Assembly: GCF_900100655.1 (NCBI RefSeq)
Contig: NZ_FNCE01000003.1
Coordinates: forward strand, 62,001 to 126,000
Reading direction: 5' to 3'
DNA length: 64,000 bases
DNA from: Limimonas halophila
GTDB taxonomy: Bacteria; Pseudomonadota; Alphaproteobacteria; Kiloniellales; Rhodovibrionaceae
This document shows positions 33,328 through 41,674 of this stretch, piece after piece; position 1 is the first letter of the stretch; each line of letters opens with the position of its first letter. The notes beneath the pieces are model-generated. The model made no database searches. It was not told the DNA's origin and saw only the letters and a list, made by a program, of their open reading frames with translations. The translations under genes and the position numbers were made by a program.

Positions 33328-34824
33328 TCAGCGGCAGGTCACCATCTCGTAGTCCAGCTTGCCCATCGGTTCCGCTTCGATCACCGGGATGTCATCGAGC
33401 AGCTTGGTGCGGGCCTCGATGCTGCCCAGCAGGTCGCGGCCGAGGTCCAGCGCGGCGGCCGCACGCGTGTGGCTGTAGTCGGTGAGCACCTGCCGCGCCA
33501 GCTTGCTCTTTTCGTTCTCCAGCAGCGTGCGCGCGGTTTCCTCCACCTCGTCCGTTTCCGCCAGCCGCGCGTCCTCGAAGGCCGTCAGGGCCTCGGTGAC
33601 CTCCGGCAGGTATGTGTCCGCGTTGGTGCAGGTGAAGTACATCAGCCGCTTGAACACGCGCCCGGCGAACTCGGTGCCCTCCTGACGTGCGGCTTCCTCG
33701 GTGACGAAGGTGGAGTCCGAGCCCTTCGTCAGATAGCGGTGCTTGCGGAATTCCGGCGGCACCGAGGTGACGCCGATGCGCCAGGGGATGAAGGGTGCTG
33801 TCACCGAGCCGGTGGGCGCGACCCACAGCGTGCGCAAGGCGTCGTGGTCCACGTCCCCGCTGAGCCGCGCCGCCTGTCCGTAGCCGTTGGTGTCCTTCGA
33901 CATGGCCGGGTCGCGGACGACGTTGAGGAACTCACGGAAGGTCATGCCGGGGGCGAGGTCGCGCAGCTTGCCCTCGATCTCCTCCACCGTCGGCCGGCGC
34001 ATGGGCGCGTCCTGGGCGCCGTAGACCTCGTGGACGTTGAAAGTGTCCGTGCCCTCGGGGTCGTACCAGCCCTGCTCCTCGGCGAAGGAAATCAGGTTGT
34101 CGGATGCCAGGACGTCCTCGGACTCCTCGAAATTCTTGGGGATTTCGCCGATGTAGCCGGGGTAGGACATGCGCACTTCGTCCGGGCCCAGGCGCTTGGC
34201 GACCCACAGCCCCTGGCTGCCGGCGAAGTTGATGAAGACCCAGCCTTCCCTGTGGTCGGCGAAGAGGTGGGAGTTGCCGCCGTAGGTCGAGTAGCCGTGC
34301 TTGTCGATCAGCTCGCCCGTGATCTCCACGGCCTCGCGCGCGCTTTCGGCGCGCTGCATGACGATGCGGGCGAGGTCGCTGTACTGCGGCCCGGTCTGCG
34401 GCGCTTCCGTCATCTCGATCAGCTCGCTGCGCGAGGGCGACCAGATGTCGCGCGCGGCCACACCCTTTTCGTTCAGGCCGCCGTTGGTGAGCGGCGGCGG
34501 GAAGCCTTCCCAGTTCGTGTAGGTCATCGAGATGTAGGCGTAGGTTTCCGGCACCTGCGGGATCTCGGTGAGCTTGCCCGGCTTGTCGGTGCCGCCGTAC
34601 ATGCTGGCGTCCTCGGTGACGCCGACGGTGATCGTGGCGTCCTCGGGATGCGTCTGGTGCGGCACGATGCGCAGGTAGTGGCTGGAAACCTCGTCGCCCG
34701 TGCCGCCGATGTAGACCTCGCCGTCGGCGGTCAGGTTGCGGCCGACGTAGAGGCCGTAGCTCGCCTCGACGGCGGGGGCGGCCAGCAGCGCGGCGGCTGC
34801 CAGCGGGAAGGCAATGCGGCGCAT
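33328..34824 (-). CDS. C69-family dipeptidase-like secreted protein
   Basis: A 498-residue exported protein with a signal peptide (1-22, MRRIAFPLAAAALLAAPAVEA). ATG 34824 has GGAGA upstream; the frame running to 34908 is too long for the signal. It matches family C69 (PepD-like Ntn hydrolases): YVGRNLTADGEVYIGGTGDE, NEKGVAARD, and GYSTYGGNSHLFADHREGW. In active members the mature N-terminus is Cys; here the aligned residue reads ASYGLYVG, i.e. Ser. Either Ser acts as nucleophile or the protein is not a peptidase. It is convergent with hprK-rapZ and divergent from nadA. Confidence 0.8.
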   Translation of the reverse strand: MRRIAFPLAAAALLAAPAVEASYGLYVGRNLTADGEVYIGGTGDEVSSHYLRIVPHQTHPEDATITVGVTEDASMYGGTDKPGKLTEIPQVPETYAYISMTYTNWEGFPPPLTNGGLNEKGVAARDIWSPSRSELIEMTEAPQTGPQYSDLARIVMQRAESAREAVEITGELIDKHGYSTYGGNSHLFADHREGWVFINFAGSQGLWVAKRLGPDEVRMSYPGYIGEIPKNFEESEDVLASDNLISFAEEQGWYDPEGTDTFNVHEVYGAQDAPMRRPTVEEIEGKLRDLAPGMTFREFLNVVRDPAMSKDTNGYGQAARLSGDVDHDALRTLWVAPTGSVTAPFIPWRIGVTSVPPEFRKHRYLTKGSDSTFVTEEAARQEGTEFAGRVFKRLMYFTCTNADTYLPEVTEALTAFEDARLAETDEVEETARTLLENEKSKLARQVLTDYSHTRAAAALDLGRDLLGSIEARTKLLDDIPVIEAEPMGKLDYEMVTCR

Positions 34825-34951
34825 GTCGTTTCTCCGTGCGGTGTCGATCGCGCGGGCCCATGGACCCGACGTTGGCGAGGCTACGCCGGGCGGACGACGG
34901 CGGGACACGCTGCATCGGGAGGAGCGGGGTCGCCCTTGGGGATTGACACCC

Positions 34952-34972
34952 TTATGCTCAAACCTAGCATAA
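34952..34972. promoter_or_regulatory. Upstream palindromic operator of nadABC (NadQ-type, site 1)
   Basis: TTATGCTCAAACCTAGCATAA, an imperfect palindrome with the same ATGCTCA-N3-xxAGCAT layout as site 2 at 35136. Assignment to NadQ is inferred from the nad genes and the nadQ-like gene in the same window. Confidence 0.65.
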
Positions 34973-34977
34973 GGACA

Positions 34978-35095
34978 GGGTCAATTCGGTCGAGGCGGCA
35001 CGCCTCGGGCGAAAAATTGACCCGTGAAAAAAACCCGAAAGGGTCAATTCGGTCGAGGCGGCACGCCTCGGGCGAAAAATTGACCCGTGAAAAAA
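34978..35095 (+). repeat. Two-unit 63-bp direct repeat with nested palindromes
   Basis: Units start at 34978 and 35041 and are identical over about 55 bases. Each holds GGGTCAATT...AATTGACCC outer arms (34978-34986 and 35015-35023) and inner arms CGAGGCG/CGCCTCG (34991-34997 and 35001-35007). ACAGGG flanks the array on both sides. It lies between the two operators of nadA. Confidence 0.9.
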
Positions 35096-35135
35096 CAGGG
35101 TGGCCGGACAATCGGCCACATCTTTTTGGCCGGTA

Positions 35136-35156
35136 AAATGCTCATACTGAGCATAA
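35136..35156. promoter_or_regulatory. Proximal palindromic operator of nadABC (NadQ-type, site 2)
   Basis: AAATGCTCATACTGAGCATAA, with a perfect ATGCTCA/TGAGCAT palindrome ending ten bases before the nadA start, directly before the AAGGAG ribosome site. Binding here would block translation start or transcription. Confidence 0.7.
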
Positions 35157-35166
35157 GGAGACTCGC

Positions 35167-36201
35167 ATGGCCCTCGAGGTCCAGCCGGGCGACAGCGCCC
35201 CCGCCGACACGGCCCCCACCTACACAGCCGAGGTGGCCGAGCGCGTTGACCACCTATACGACCGAATGAAGAGCGTCATTCCGCCCTTCGAGTGGCCCGC
35301 CTACGCGCCGGAGATCGACGCCATCCTGCGGCTCAAGCGGGAGCGCAACGCCGTCGTCCTGGCGCACAACTACCAGACGCCGGAGATCTTCTACGGCGTC
35401 GCCGACATCGTGGGCGATTCCCTGGCGCTCGCCCGCAAGGCCGCGGAGACCGAGGCGGACGTGATCGTCCAGGCGGGTGTGCACTTCATGGCGGAGACGG
35501 CGAAGCTGCTGTCCCCGGACAAGACGGTGCTGATCCCGGACGTGCGCGCCGGCTGCTCGCTGGCGGAGTCCATCACGCCCGAGGACATCGCGCTGCTGCG
35601 CCAGCGCTACCCCGACGCGCCCGTGGTGACCTACGTGAACACCTCGGCGGCCGTGAAGGCGGCCTCGGACATCTGCTGCACCTCCTCCAACGCCGTGACA
35701 ATCGTGGAATCCCTGGGCGCGGAGCGGGTGATCTTCCTGCCCGACGAGTACCTGGGCAAGCACGTCGCCCGCCAGACGGACGTGGAGATCATCACCTGGA
35801 AGGGCCACTGCGAGGTGCACGAGCGCTTCACCGGGCAGGAGATCGCCAACTACCGCGAGAACCACGCTGGCCTTCAGGTCATCGCCCATCCCGAGTGCCC
35901 GCCGGACGTGCTGGACGCGGCGGACTTCGTGGGCTCGACCTCGCAGATGATCGGCTACGTACGCGACCGGCGGCCGGATCGCGTGCTCATGGTCACGGAA
36001 TGCTCCATGAGCGACAACGTCGCCGCCGAGGTCAGCGACGTCGAGTTCGTGCGCCCCTGCAACCTCTGCCCGCACATGAAGCGGATCACGCTGCCCAAGA
36101 TCCGGCAATCGCTCGAAACCCTGAGCCCCGAGGTGACGGTCGATCCGGGCGTGGCGGCCGACGCGCGCCGCGCCGTCGACCGCATGCTGGCGGCGAGCTG
36201 A
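35167..36201 (+). CDS. nadA: Quinolinate synthase A
   Basis: A 344-residue [4Fe-4S] enzyme that condenses iminoaspartate with dihydroxyacetone phosphate to give quinolinate. The cluster ligands are visible: Cys130 (RAGCSLAES), Cys215 (GHCEVHERF), and Cys298/Cys301 (CNLCPHMK). HNYQTPE near the N-terminus is the substrate region. An AAGGAG site precedes ATG 35167. It opens the nadABC operon (5 bases to nadB) behind two palindromic operators, so the pathway is probably repressed when NAD is plentiful. Confidence 0.96.
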   Translation: MALEVQPGDSAPADTAPTYTAEVAERVDHLYDRMKSVIPPFEWPAYAPEIDAILRLKRERNAVVLAHNYQTPEIFYGVADIVGDSLALARKAAETEADVIVQAGVHFMAETAKLLSPDKTVLIPDVRAGCSLAESITPEDIALLRQRYPDAPVVTYVNTSAAVKAASDICCTSSNAVTIVESLGAERVIFLPDEYLGKHVARQTDVEIITWKGHCEVHERFTGQEIANYRENHAGLQVIAHPECPPDVLDAADFVGSTSQMIGYVRDRRPDRVLMVTECSMSDNVAAEVSDVEFVRPCNLCPHMKRITLPKIRQSLETLSPEVTVDPGVAADARRAVDRMLAAS

Positions 36202-36206
36202 GGGTC

Positions 36207-37706
36207 GTGGCGGACGCGCCCGTCATCGTGGTCGGCGCCGGGGCGGCGGGCCTCGCGACGGCGCTGCACCTGGCGCCGCTGCCCGTCACCGTGCTGACGC
36301 CCGCATCCCTGGGACGCGAGGCCGCGACCGGCTGGGCGCAGGGCGGTTTGGCCGCAGCCGTCGGGCCGGACGACACCCCCGCGCGCCACGCCGCGGACAC
36401 CGAGGCCGTCGGCGGCGGGCTGGTCGACCCGGCCGTGGCCCGCGCGGTGGCGGACGCCGCGCCGGAGCGCATCGCGTGGCTGGACCGGCTGGGAACGGTG
36501 TTCGACCGGGACGACGGCGGCGCGCTGGCGCTCGGCCTGGAAGCCGGACACAGCCGCCGGCGCATCGTGCGCGCGGCGGGCGACGGCTCGGGCAAGGCCG
36601 TGCTGGATGCTCTGATTGCTGCCGTGCGCGCGGAGCCCGCCATCACGGTGCGCGAAGGCGCGTGGGCGGTGCGCGTGCTCACCGGCGAGGCGGGCGTGCA
36701 GGGCGTGGCGCTGGCCGACGGCACGGTGCTGCCGGCGCGCGCGGCGGTGCTGGCCTGCGGCGGCGTCGGCGGGCTGTTCGCGGGCACGACGACCCCGCTG
36801 GGCGCGTGCGGGCAGGGGCTGGCGATGGCGGCGCGGGCGGGCGCGGGCATCCGCAACGCCGAATTCGTGCAGTTCCACCCCACGGCCATGGACCTCGACG
36901 CCGACCCGCTGCCGCTGGCGACGGAGGCGCTGCGCGGGGAGGGCGTGCCGCTGGTCGATGCCACGGGCGCGCGCGTCATGGCCCGGCACCCGGCGGGGGA
37001 GCTGGCGCCGCGCGACGCCGTGGCGCGCACGGTGCACGAATGCCGCGCGGTGGGGCACGCGGTCTATCTGGACACGCCCACCCAGCTCGGTGGGGACATG
37101 CCCGCGCGGTTTCCGCGGGTGACGGCGGCGTGCCGCGCGGCCGGGCTGGACCCGGTGACGCGGGCGATCCCCGTGCGCCCGGCGGCCCACTTCCACATCG
37201 GCGGCGTCGCGGCGGACCTGCACGGGCGCACGGGCGTGGACGGGCTCTACGCCTGCGGCGAGGCCGCGTGCACCGGGCTGCACGGCGCCAACCGGCTGGC
37301 GAGCAACGGCGTCATCGAGGGGCTGGCGACGGCGCCCTGGGTGGCCGAGGCCATTGCCGCGTCGCCGCCCGCCGATGCGAGAGCGCCGCGCGCTCAGGTT
37401 CAGCCGCAGGCCGCCGCCGACCGCGCGCCGCTGGCCCTGCGCCGGCTGATGGAGCGGAACTGCGGTCCCGTGCGCGACGGCGCCGGATTGGCGGCGGCCG
37501 TCGACTGGCTGGCGGACCGCGCGGATCGCGACGACACCGCGCTGGCGGCCCTCGTCATCGCCGAGGCCGCGCGGCGGCGCCCGGAAACGCGCGGCGCGCA
37601 CGCCCGCCGCGACGCGCCCGACGCCGAGGCAATCGCCGGCGACAGCCAGCTGACGCTTGCGGATGTGGTTCCGCGCTCCGTCGGCCTGGAGGGATGCGCC
37701 GCATGA
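36207..37706 (+). CDS. nadB: L-aspartate oxidase
   Basis: A 499-residue flavoprotein oxidising aspartate to iminoaspartate, which NadA uses. The FAD motif VVGAGAAGLAT starts at residue 8, and GWAQGGLAAAVGPDD and HFHIGGVAADLHGRTGVDGL are typical of the fumarate reductase/NadB family. It starts at GTG 36207 after GCTGAGGG, five bases past nadA; a longer frame exists upstream, but its product inside nadA is not NadB-like. Its TGA overlaps the nadC ATG. Confidence 0.93.
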   Translation: MADAPVIVVGAGAAGLATALHLAPLPVTVLTPASLGREAATGWAQGGLAAAVGPDDTPARHAADTEAVGGGLVDPAVARAVADAAPERIAWLDRLGTVFDRDDGGALALGLEAGHSRRRIVRAAGDGSGKAVLDALIAAVRAEPAITVREGAWAVRVLTGEAGVQGVALADGTVLPARAAVLACGGVGGLFAGTTTPLGACGQGLAMAARAGAGIRNAEFVQFHPTAMDLDADPLPLATEALRGEGVPLVDATGARVMARHPAGELAPRDAVARTVHECRAVGHAVYLDTPTQLGGDMPARFPRVTAACRAAGLDPVTRAIPVRPAAHFHIGGVAADLHGRTGVDGLYACGEAACTGLHGANRLASNGVIEGLATAPWVAEAIAASPPADARAPRAQVQPQAAADRAPLALRRLMERNCGPVRDGAGLAAAVDWLADRADRDDTALAALVIAEAARRRPETRGAHARRDAPDAEAIAGDSQLTLADVVPRSVGLEGCAA

Positions 37707-38551
37707 TCCCGCCGCACCTCATCGCCCCCGCTGTCCGCGACGCGCTGGCCGAGGACCTGGGCCACGGCGGCGACCTGACCTCGCAGGCCGTGGTGCCGGC
37801 GGGCACGCGCGTCACAGCCACCGTCGCGGCGCGCGCGCCGGGCACGCTGTGCGGCGTGCCGCTGGCGGCAGAGAGCTTCCGGGCGACCGATCCCGGCGCG
37901 CAGATCACGGTCCACCGCGACGACGGCGACAGAGTCGGGGCGGGCGACGCGATCCTGACGGTCGCGGGGGATGCGCGTGCCGTGCTGGCGGCCGAGCGCA
38001 CGGCGCTGAACTTTCTCGGCCACCTCTCGGGCATCGCCACCGCGACGGCGGAACTGGTGGCCCGAGTCGCGCCCCACGGCACGCGCATCGCCGAGACGCG
38101 CAAGACGACGCCGGGCCTGCGCGGGCTGGAAAAGGCGGCCGTGCGCGCGGGCGGCGGGCACAACCACCGCTTCGGCCTCGACGATGCGGTGATGATCAAG
38201 GACAACCACCGCGCTCTCGCGGACCCGGCCGAGGGCCTGGCGGCCCTGGTGGACCGCGCACGCCGGCGTGTCGGCCACACCGTCACGATCACGGTCGAGG
38301 TGGACACGCTCACCGAGCTGGACCGCGTGCTGCCCGCGCGCCCCGACATCGTGCTGCTGGACAACATGGCCCCGGCGACGCTGGCCGAGGCCGTGCGCCG
38401 CGTGGCCGGGTGCGCGCTGACCGAAGCCTCCGGCGGCATCACGCGCGACACGGCCGCCGCAGTCGCCGCGACGGGCGTGGACGTTATCTCCGTCGGCTGG
38501 CTCACCCACAGCGCCCCGGCGCTGGACGTGGGGTTGGACGTCACGACGTGA
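37703..38551 (+). CDS. nadC: Nicotinate-nucleotide pyrophosphorylase (quinolinate phosphoribosyltransferase)
   Basis: A 282-residue enzyme converting quinolinate and PRPP to nicotinate mononucleotide. It has the NadC hallmarks RKTTPGLRGLEKAAVRAGGG, NHRFGLDDAVMIKDNH, and EVDTLTELDRVL. ATG 37703 overlaps the nadB stop (ATGA), and GGAGGG lies ten bases before it; ATG 37694 is too near that site. It ends one base from the stop of the convergent MocR gene, with no terminator visible between. Confidence 0.95.
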   Translation: MIPPHLIAPAVRDALAEDLGHGGDLTSQAVVPAGTRVTATVAARAPGTLCGVPLAAESFRATDPGAQITVHRDDGDRVGAGDAILTVAGDARAVLAAERTALNFLGHLSGIATATAELVARVAPHGTRIAETRKTTPGLRGLEKAAVRAGGGHNHRFGLDDAVMIKDNHRALADPAEGLAALVDRARRRVGHTVTITVEVDTLTELDRVLPARPDIVLLDNMAPATLAEAVRRVAGCALTEASGGITRDTAAAVAATGVDVISVGWLTHSAPALDVGLDVTT

Positions 38552-38552
38552 T

Positions 38553-39968
38553 CTACACGACAGGCCCCACGCTGGCCGGCGGGGTGGCGAGCAGCTCGGC
38601 CAGGGTGTCGAGTGCGCGCACGAGGGCGTCCTCGTGTTCCGGCGCGCACAGGCACAGCCGCACGGCGCGCGGGTCGTCGCCCACGGCGAAGGCGTCGCCC
38701 GGCGACACCACCACGCCCCGCGCCTCCGCCTGCTGCGCGAACGCGGCCGTGGACCAGGCGGCGGGCAGCTTCAGCCACGCGTGGAAGGAGTGTGGATGGG
38801 TCGATAGCGCGTCCGCCGGCAGCCGCGCGCGGGCCAGGTCCTGCCGCCGGGCCGCGGCGTCGCGCTGCGCCCGGGCCGCGTTCCCGGCGATGTCGGTGTC
38901 CAGCGCCACGCGCGCCCATTCCAGGGTCAGCGTCGAGGTCATCAGCAGCGAGGCGCGCAGGGCCGCGATCAAGCGCGCGTGCAGCGCGTCCGGCGGCACC
39001 ACGTAGCCCACGCGCACGCCGGGCGAGACGGCCTTGGACAGCCCCGTCAGGTGCACCACGCGCTCGCGGTCCATGGCAGCGAGGTGGGCGGGTGCCTCGG
39101 GGTCGAGGAAGGCGTAGATGGCGTCCTCGATCACCGTCAGATCGTGGTCGCGGGCGACGGCGAGGATGTCGCGGCGGCGCCGTTCGCCCATCGTGGCGTT
39201 CGTGGGGTTGTGCAGCGTCGGCATCGTGAAGACCACGCGCGCCCCGCTGCGCCGCGCCGCCTCGGCAAGCGCGTCGGGGCACAGGCCGTCGCCGTCCATC
39301 GCCACCGGCACCGGCCGCAGGCCGAGCGCGTGGGCGGCGGCGCGAACGCCGGGGTAGGTCAGGGCTTCAACCAGCACCGCGTCGCCGGGCGTGCACAGCG
39401 CGTTGAGCGCCAGCGTCAGGCCCGGTTGCGTGCCGGGCACGGCCACGACCCGCTCCGCATCCACGGGCAGGCCGGTGGCGGCCAGCCACGCCGCGCCGGC
39501 CTCGCGGTGTTCGGCACGCCCGGCGGCGGGCTGGTAGCCGCCCAACTCCGCCCAGCGCTCGGGGCCGGGCAGGGCGGCGGCCGTCTGCGCCAGCGCGTCC
39601 GCCACCAGCCCCGGCACGGGCAGGTTGGTGCTGAGGTCCACCGTCGCCGCGCCGCCGGGATCGGGCGCGTCGCTGCGCGAGGCGCGCAGGCGGGCGGTGA
39701 AGGCCGTTTCCTTCGGGCTCGGCGGCTCGGTGGCGGCGCACACGAAGGTGCCGCGCCCGACCGTGGCCTCGACCAGCCCCCGGCGCTCGGCTTCGGTGTA
39801 GGCGCGCGTCACCGTGCCCACGGTGACACCCAGCGCCTCCGCGAGATGGCGGTGCGTGGGCAGGCGCGTGCCCGGCTGCAGCTCGCCGCCGGCGACGGCG
39901 TCGGCGAGGGCGTCCGCGATGGCGCGGTAGCGCGGCCCGGTGCGGCCGTTCAGATCAGGCTGCCACAT
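38553..39968 (-). CDS. MocR-family (GntR-aminotransferase) transcriptional regulator
   Basis: A 471-residue regulator. The GntR winged helix is at residues 10-75 (RYRAIADALADAVAGGELQP, LGVTVGTVTRAYTEAERRGL). The rest is a type I aminotransferase-like domain with the PLP lysine in HLTGLSKAVSPG. The start at 39968 (MWQPDLNG) follows a GGGG site; the longer frame to 40022 does not fit. Repeated TTGTA/TACAA words in the divergent region are likely operators. Many such regulators control pyridoxal phosphate, taurine or GABA genes. Here only a DUF1127 gene is divergent, so the role is open. Confidence 0.88.
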   Translation of the reverse strand: MWQPDLNGRTGPRYRAIADALADAVAGGELQPGTRLPTHRHLAEALGVTVGTVTRAYTEAERRGLVEATVGRGTFVCAATEPPSPKETAFTARLRASRSDAPDPGGAATVDLSTNLPVPGLVADALAQTAAALPGPERWAELGGYQPAAGRAEHREAGAAWLAATGLPVDAERVVAVPGTQPGLTLALNALCTPGDAVLVEALTYPGVRAAAHALGLRPVPVAMDGDGLCPDALAEAARRSGARVVFTMPTLHNPTNATMGERRRRDILAVARDHDLTVIEDAIYAFLDPEAPAHLAAMDRERVVHLTGLSKAVSPGVRVGYVVPPDALHARLIAALRASLLMTSTLTLEWARVALDTDIAGNAARAQRDAAARRQDLARARLPADALSTHPHSFHAWLKLPAAWSTAAFAQQAEARGVVVSPGDAFAVGDDPRAVRLCLCAPEHEDALVRALDTLAELLATPPASVGPVV

Positions 39969-40067
39969 TGTACCCCGACAAAACTTCTGTTGATGCCGAT
40001 TGTTTCTCTCTTGTATCGCCATAAAAGGGACAATACAAGAGGCGGAGCGTTATTGTATGGGTACAAT
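39967..40067. promoter_or_regulatory. Divergent control region with repeated TTGTA/TACAA operator words
   Basis: CTTGTAT (40010-40016) mirrors ATACAAG (40033-40039), ATTGTATGGGTACAAT (40052-40067) is a palindrome, and ATTGTACC occurs at 39967-39974. This pattern is usual for MocR-type regulators. The last palindrome overlaps the first codons assigned to the DUF1127 gene, so that start may be further downstream. Confidence 0.6.
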
Positions 40068-40311
40068 CAAGGCGCAGCGCGGAACGGTGCGTCGGCTGCT
40101 GGCTGCACCGTCCCCCGTAGCCCCGGTGCGCGGAATTGGCCGGGCATTGAACCACGTGCCCGGGATGCTGGTGCGAACGCTTCGACAGTGGCGGCGGCGG
40201 GCGCGTGGCCGGGCGGAGCTGGCCGGGCTGGACGCCCGCGCCCGCGCGGATCTGGGCGTGCGCTGGGAGGACGCGCGGGCCGAAAGCCGCAAGCCGGGCT
40301 GGCGGGCGTGA
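40057..40311 (+). CDS. DUF1127 family small protein
   Basis: An 84-residue Arg-rich basic protein. The C-terminal 48 residues (LVRTLRQWRRRARGRAELAG, LDARARADLGVRWEDARAES) match DUF1127. Family members are short proteins of unknown biochemical role, with some implicated in RNA-linked or metabolic regulation. DUF1127 genes are often found divergent from MocR-type regulators, as here. ATG 40057 lies in an operator-like palindrome; ATG 40165, just before the DUF1127 core, is an alternative start. Confidence 0.7.
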   Translation: MGTIKAQRGTVRRLLAAPSPVAPVRGIGRALNHVPGMLVRTLRQWRRRARGRAELAGLDARARADLGVRWEDARAESRKPGWRA

Positions 40312-40345
40312 GCGCGGGGCGGCTGCCTGCCGCCCAACGGGCCAA

Positions 40346-40380
40346 CGAAAAGAAGCCCGGTGCGCGGGGCACCGGGCTTC
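40346..40380 (-). terminator. Intrinsic terminator of the liv operon
   Basis: GAAGCCCGGTGC (40352-40363) pairs with GCACCGGGCTTC (40369-40380). On the minus strand the stem is followed by TTTTCG. It is 26 bases past the livM stop and also faces the end of the DUF1127 gene. Confidence 0.9.
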
Positions 40381-40405
40381 GGAAGGTGTCGATTTTGCGC
40401 TGACG

Positions 40406-41668
40406 TCACCCGGCCCGGAAATCCGCCTCGCGGTGGTCCGCCGTGGCGCGCTTGGGGCTGTCGCCGGTGCCGTTGGTCCCGAGCAGGTAGCGCGAGACGA
40501 TCTTGTTTTCCTTGATGATTCCTTGCGGGCGGAAGAGCACCACGACCGCCAGCAGGATCGCCACCAGCATCCAGCGGATGTAGGAGCTGCGCTCCGCCAA
40601 GGGCTGCGAGACCTCCGCCAGCACGGGCTCCAGGCCCGCGGCGATGAAGGCGGTGCCGGCCCAGACGCCCCAGATGACGAAGGCGCCCAGCAGCGCGCCC
40701 TTGTTGTTGCCGCTGCCGCCCAGCATCAGCATCACCCAGATCAGGAAGGTGGCGAAGAGATGCCGGAAGTGGGTGTAGTCGATCGTCACCATGTAGTGGG
40801 CGTAGAGCGCGCCCGCGACGCCCATGATGACCGCGCCCGCGACGAAGGCCTGCACGCGGTAGTTCGTCACCGCCTTGCCGTTCATCCCGGCGCTGGCTTC
40901 CTCGTCGCGGATGGAGCGCAGCACGCGGCCCCAGGGCGAGCGTGTCGCCGCCTCCAGCACCAGATAGACGAGCGCCAGGAAGATCACCAGCACGATCAGG
41001 TAGATGAAGCTGTAGTGCCGGGGCTCCAGCGGGCCCAGGAAGGCGACCAGGAACTCCGGCATCCAGGCGCAGCCGCCCTCGCCCACGGCGCACTTCAGCG
41101 GCTGGGGAATGCCGCGCAGCGGCTGCGGGCCGTTCGCCAGCCAGCGCTCGTTCTGGAAGATGCGCCGGATGATCTCGGCGATGCCGATCGTGGCGATGGC
41201 CAGGAAGTCCATGCGCAGGCGCAGCACCGGCGGCGCGATGATGAGCGCCACGATGCCGGCCACGCCGCCGGCGGCGACGACGCCCACCAGGAAGGGCATC
41301 TCCAGCCCGAAGGCCTGCTGGCTGTACTGCGCCAGCGTGCCCGTGGGGGCCGAGGTGGTCACCAGCGCCGTGGTGAAGGCGCCCACGGCGAAGAAGCCGG
41401 CGATGCCGAAGTTCAGGTGGCCGGTGTAGCCCCACTGCACGTTCAGCCCCAGCGTCAGCACGGCGTAGATGCTGGCCATGCTCAGGAAGCTGACGACGTA
41501 GGACAGGTTGCCCGCGCCCATCAGACTGGCGATCAGCAGCCCCAGGGCGATGCCGGCCACCGCCGCGCCGGGCACGCGCGCGTACCAGCGCCCCGGCACC
41601 AGCCACAGCGCCAGCACGAAGATCGGGATCGCGAGCAGGATACCTTTGACGAATGCTGCCTCGGTCAT
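40406..41668 (-). CDS. livM: Branched-chain amino acid ABC transporter permease LivM
   Basis: A 420-residue inner-membrane permease with about ten membrane segments and the LivM signatures LTLGLNVQWGYTGHLNFGIA and AFVAGAVIMGVAGALYAH. The EAA-like loop (RSIRDEEASAGMNGKAVTNY) contacts the ATPases. The C-terminus runs into a 30-residue hydrophilic tail. It is last in the operon livG-livF-livH-livM, six bases after livH, and is followed by a strong terminator. The true substrate could be any branched-chain amino acid, amide or urea-like compound. Confidence 0.92.
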   Translation of the reverse strand: MTEAAFVKGILLAIPIFVLALWLVPGRWYARVPGAAVAGIALGLLIASLMGAGNLSYVVSFLSMASIYAVLTLGLNVQWGYTGHLNFGIAGFFAVGAFTTALVTTSAPTGTLAQYSQQAFGLEMPFLVGVVAAGGVAGIVALIIAPPVLRLRMDFLAIATIGIAEIIRRIFQNERWLANGPQPLRGIPQPLKCAVGEGGCAWMPEFLVAFLGPLEPRHYSFIYLIVLVIFLALVYLVLEAATRSPWGRVLRSIRDEEASAGMNGKAVTNYRVQAFVAGAVIMGVAGALYAHYMVTIDYTHFRHLFATFLIWVMLMLGGSGNNKGALLGAFVIWGVWAGTAFIAAGLEPVLAEVSQPLAERSSYIRWMLVAILLAVVVLFRPQGIIKENKIVSRYLLGTNGTGDSPKRATADHREADFRAG

Positions 41669-41674
41669 GACGGC

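Noticed and set aside
34978-35095. CRISPR array
   Set aside because: Only two repeat units, with an eight-base interval that is too short for spacers, internal palindromes, and no cas genes in the window.
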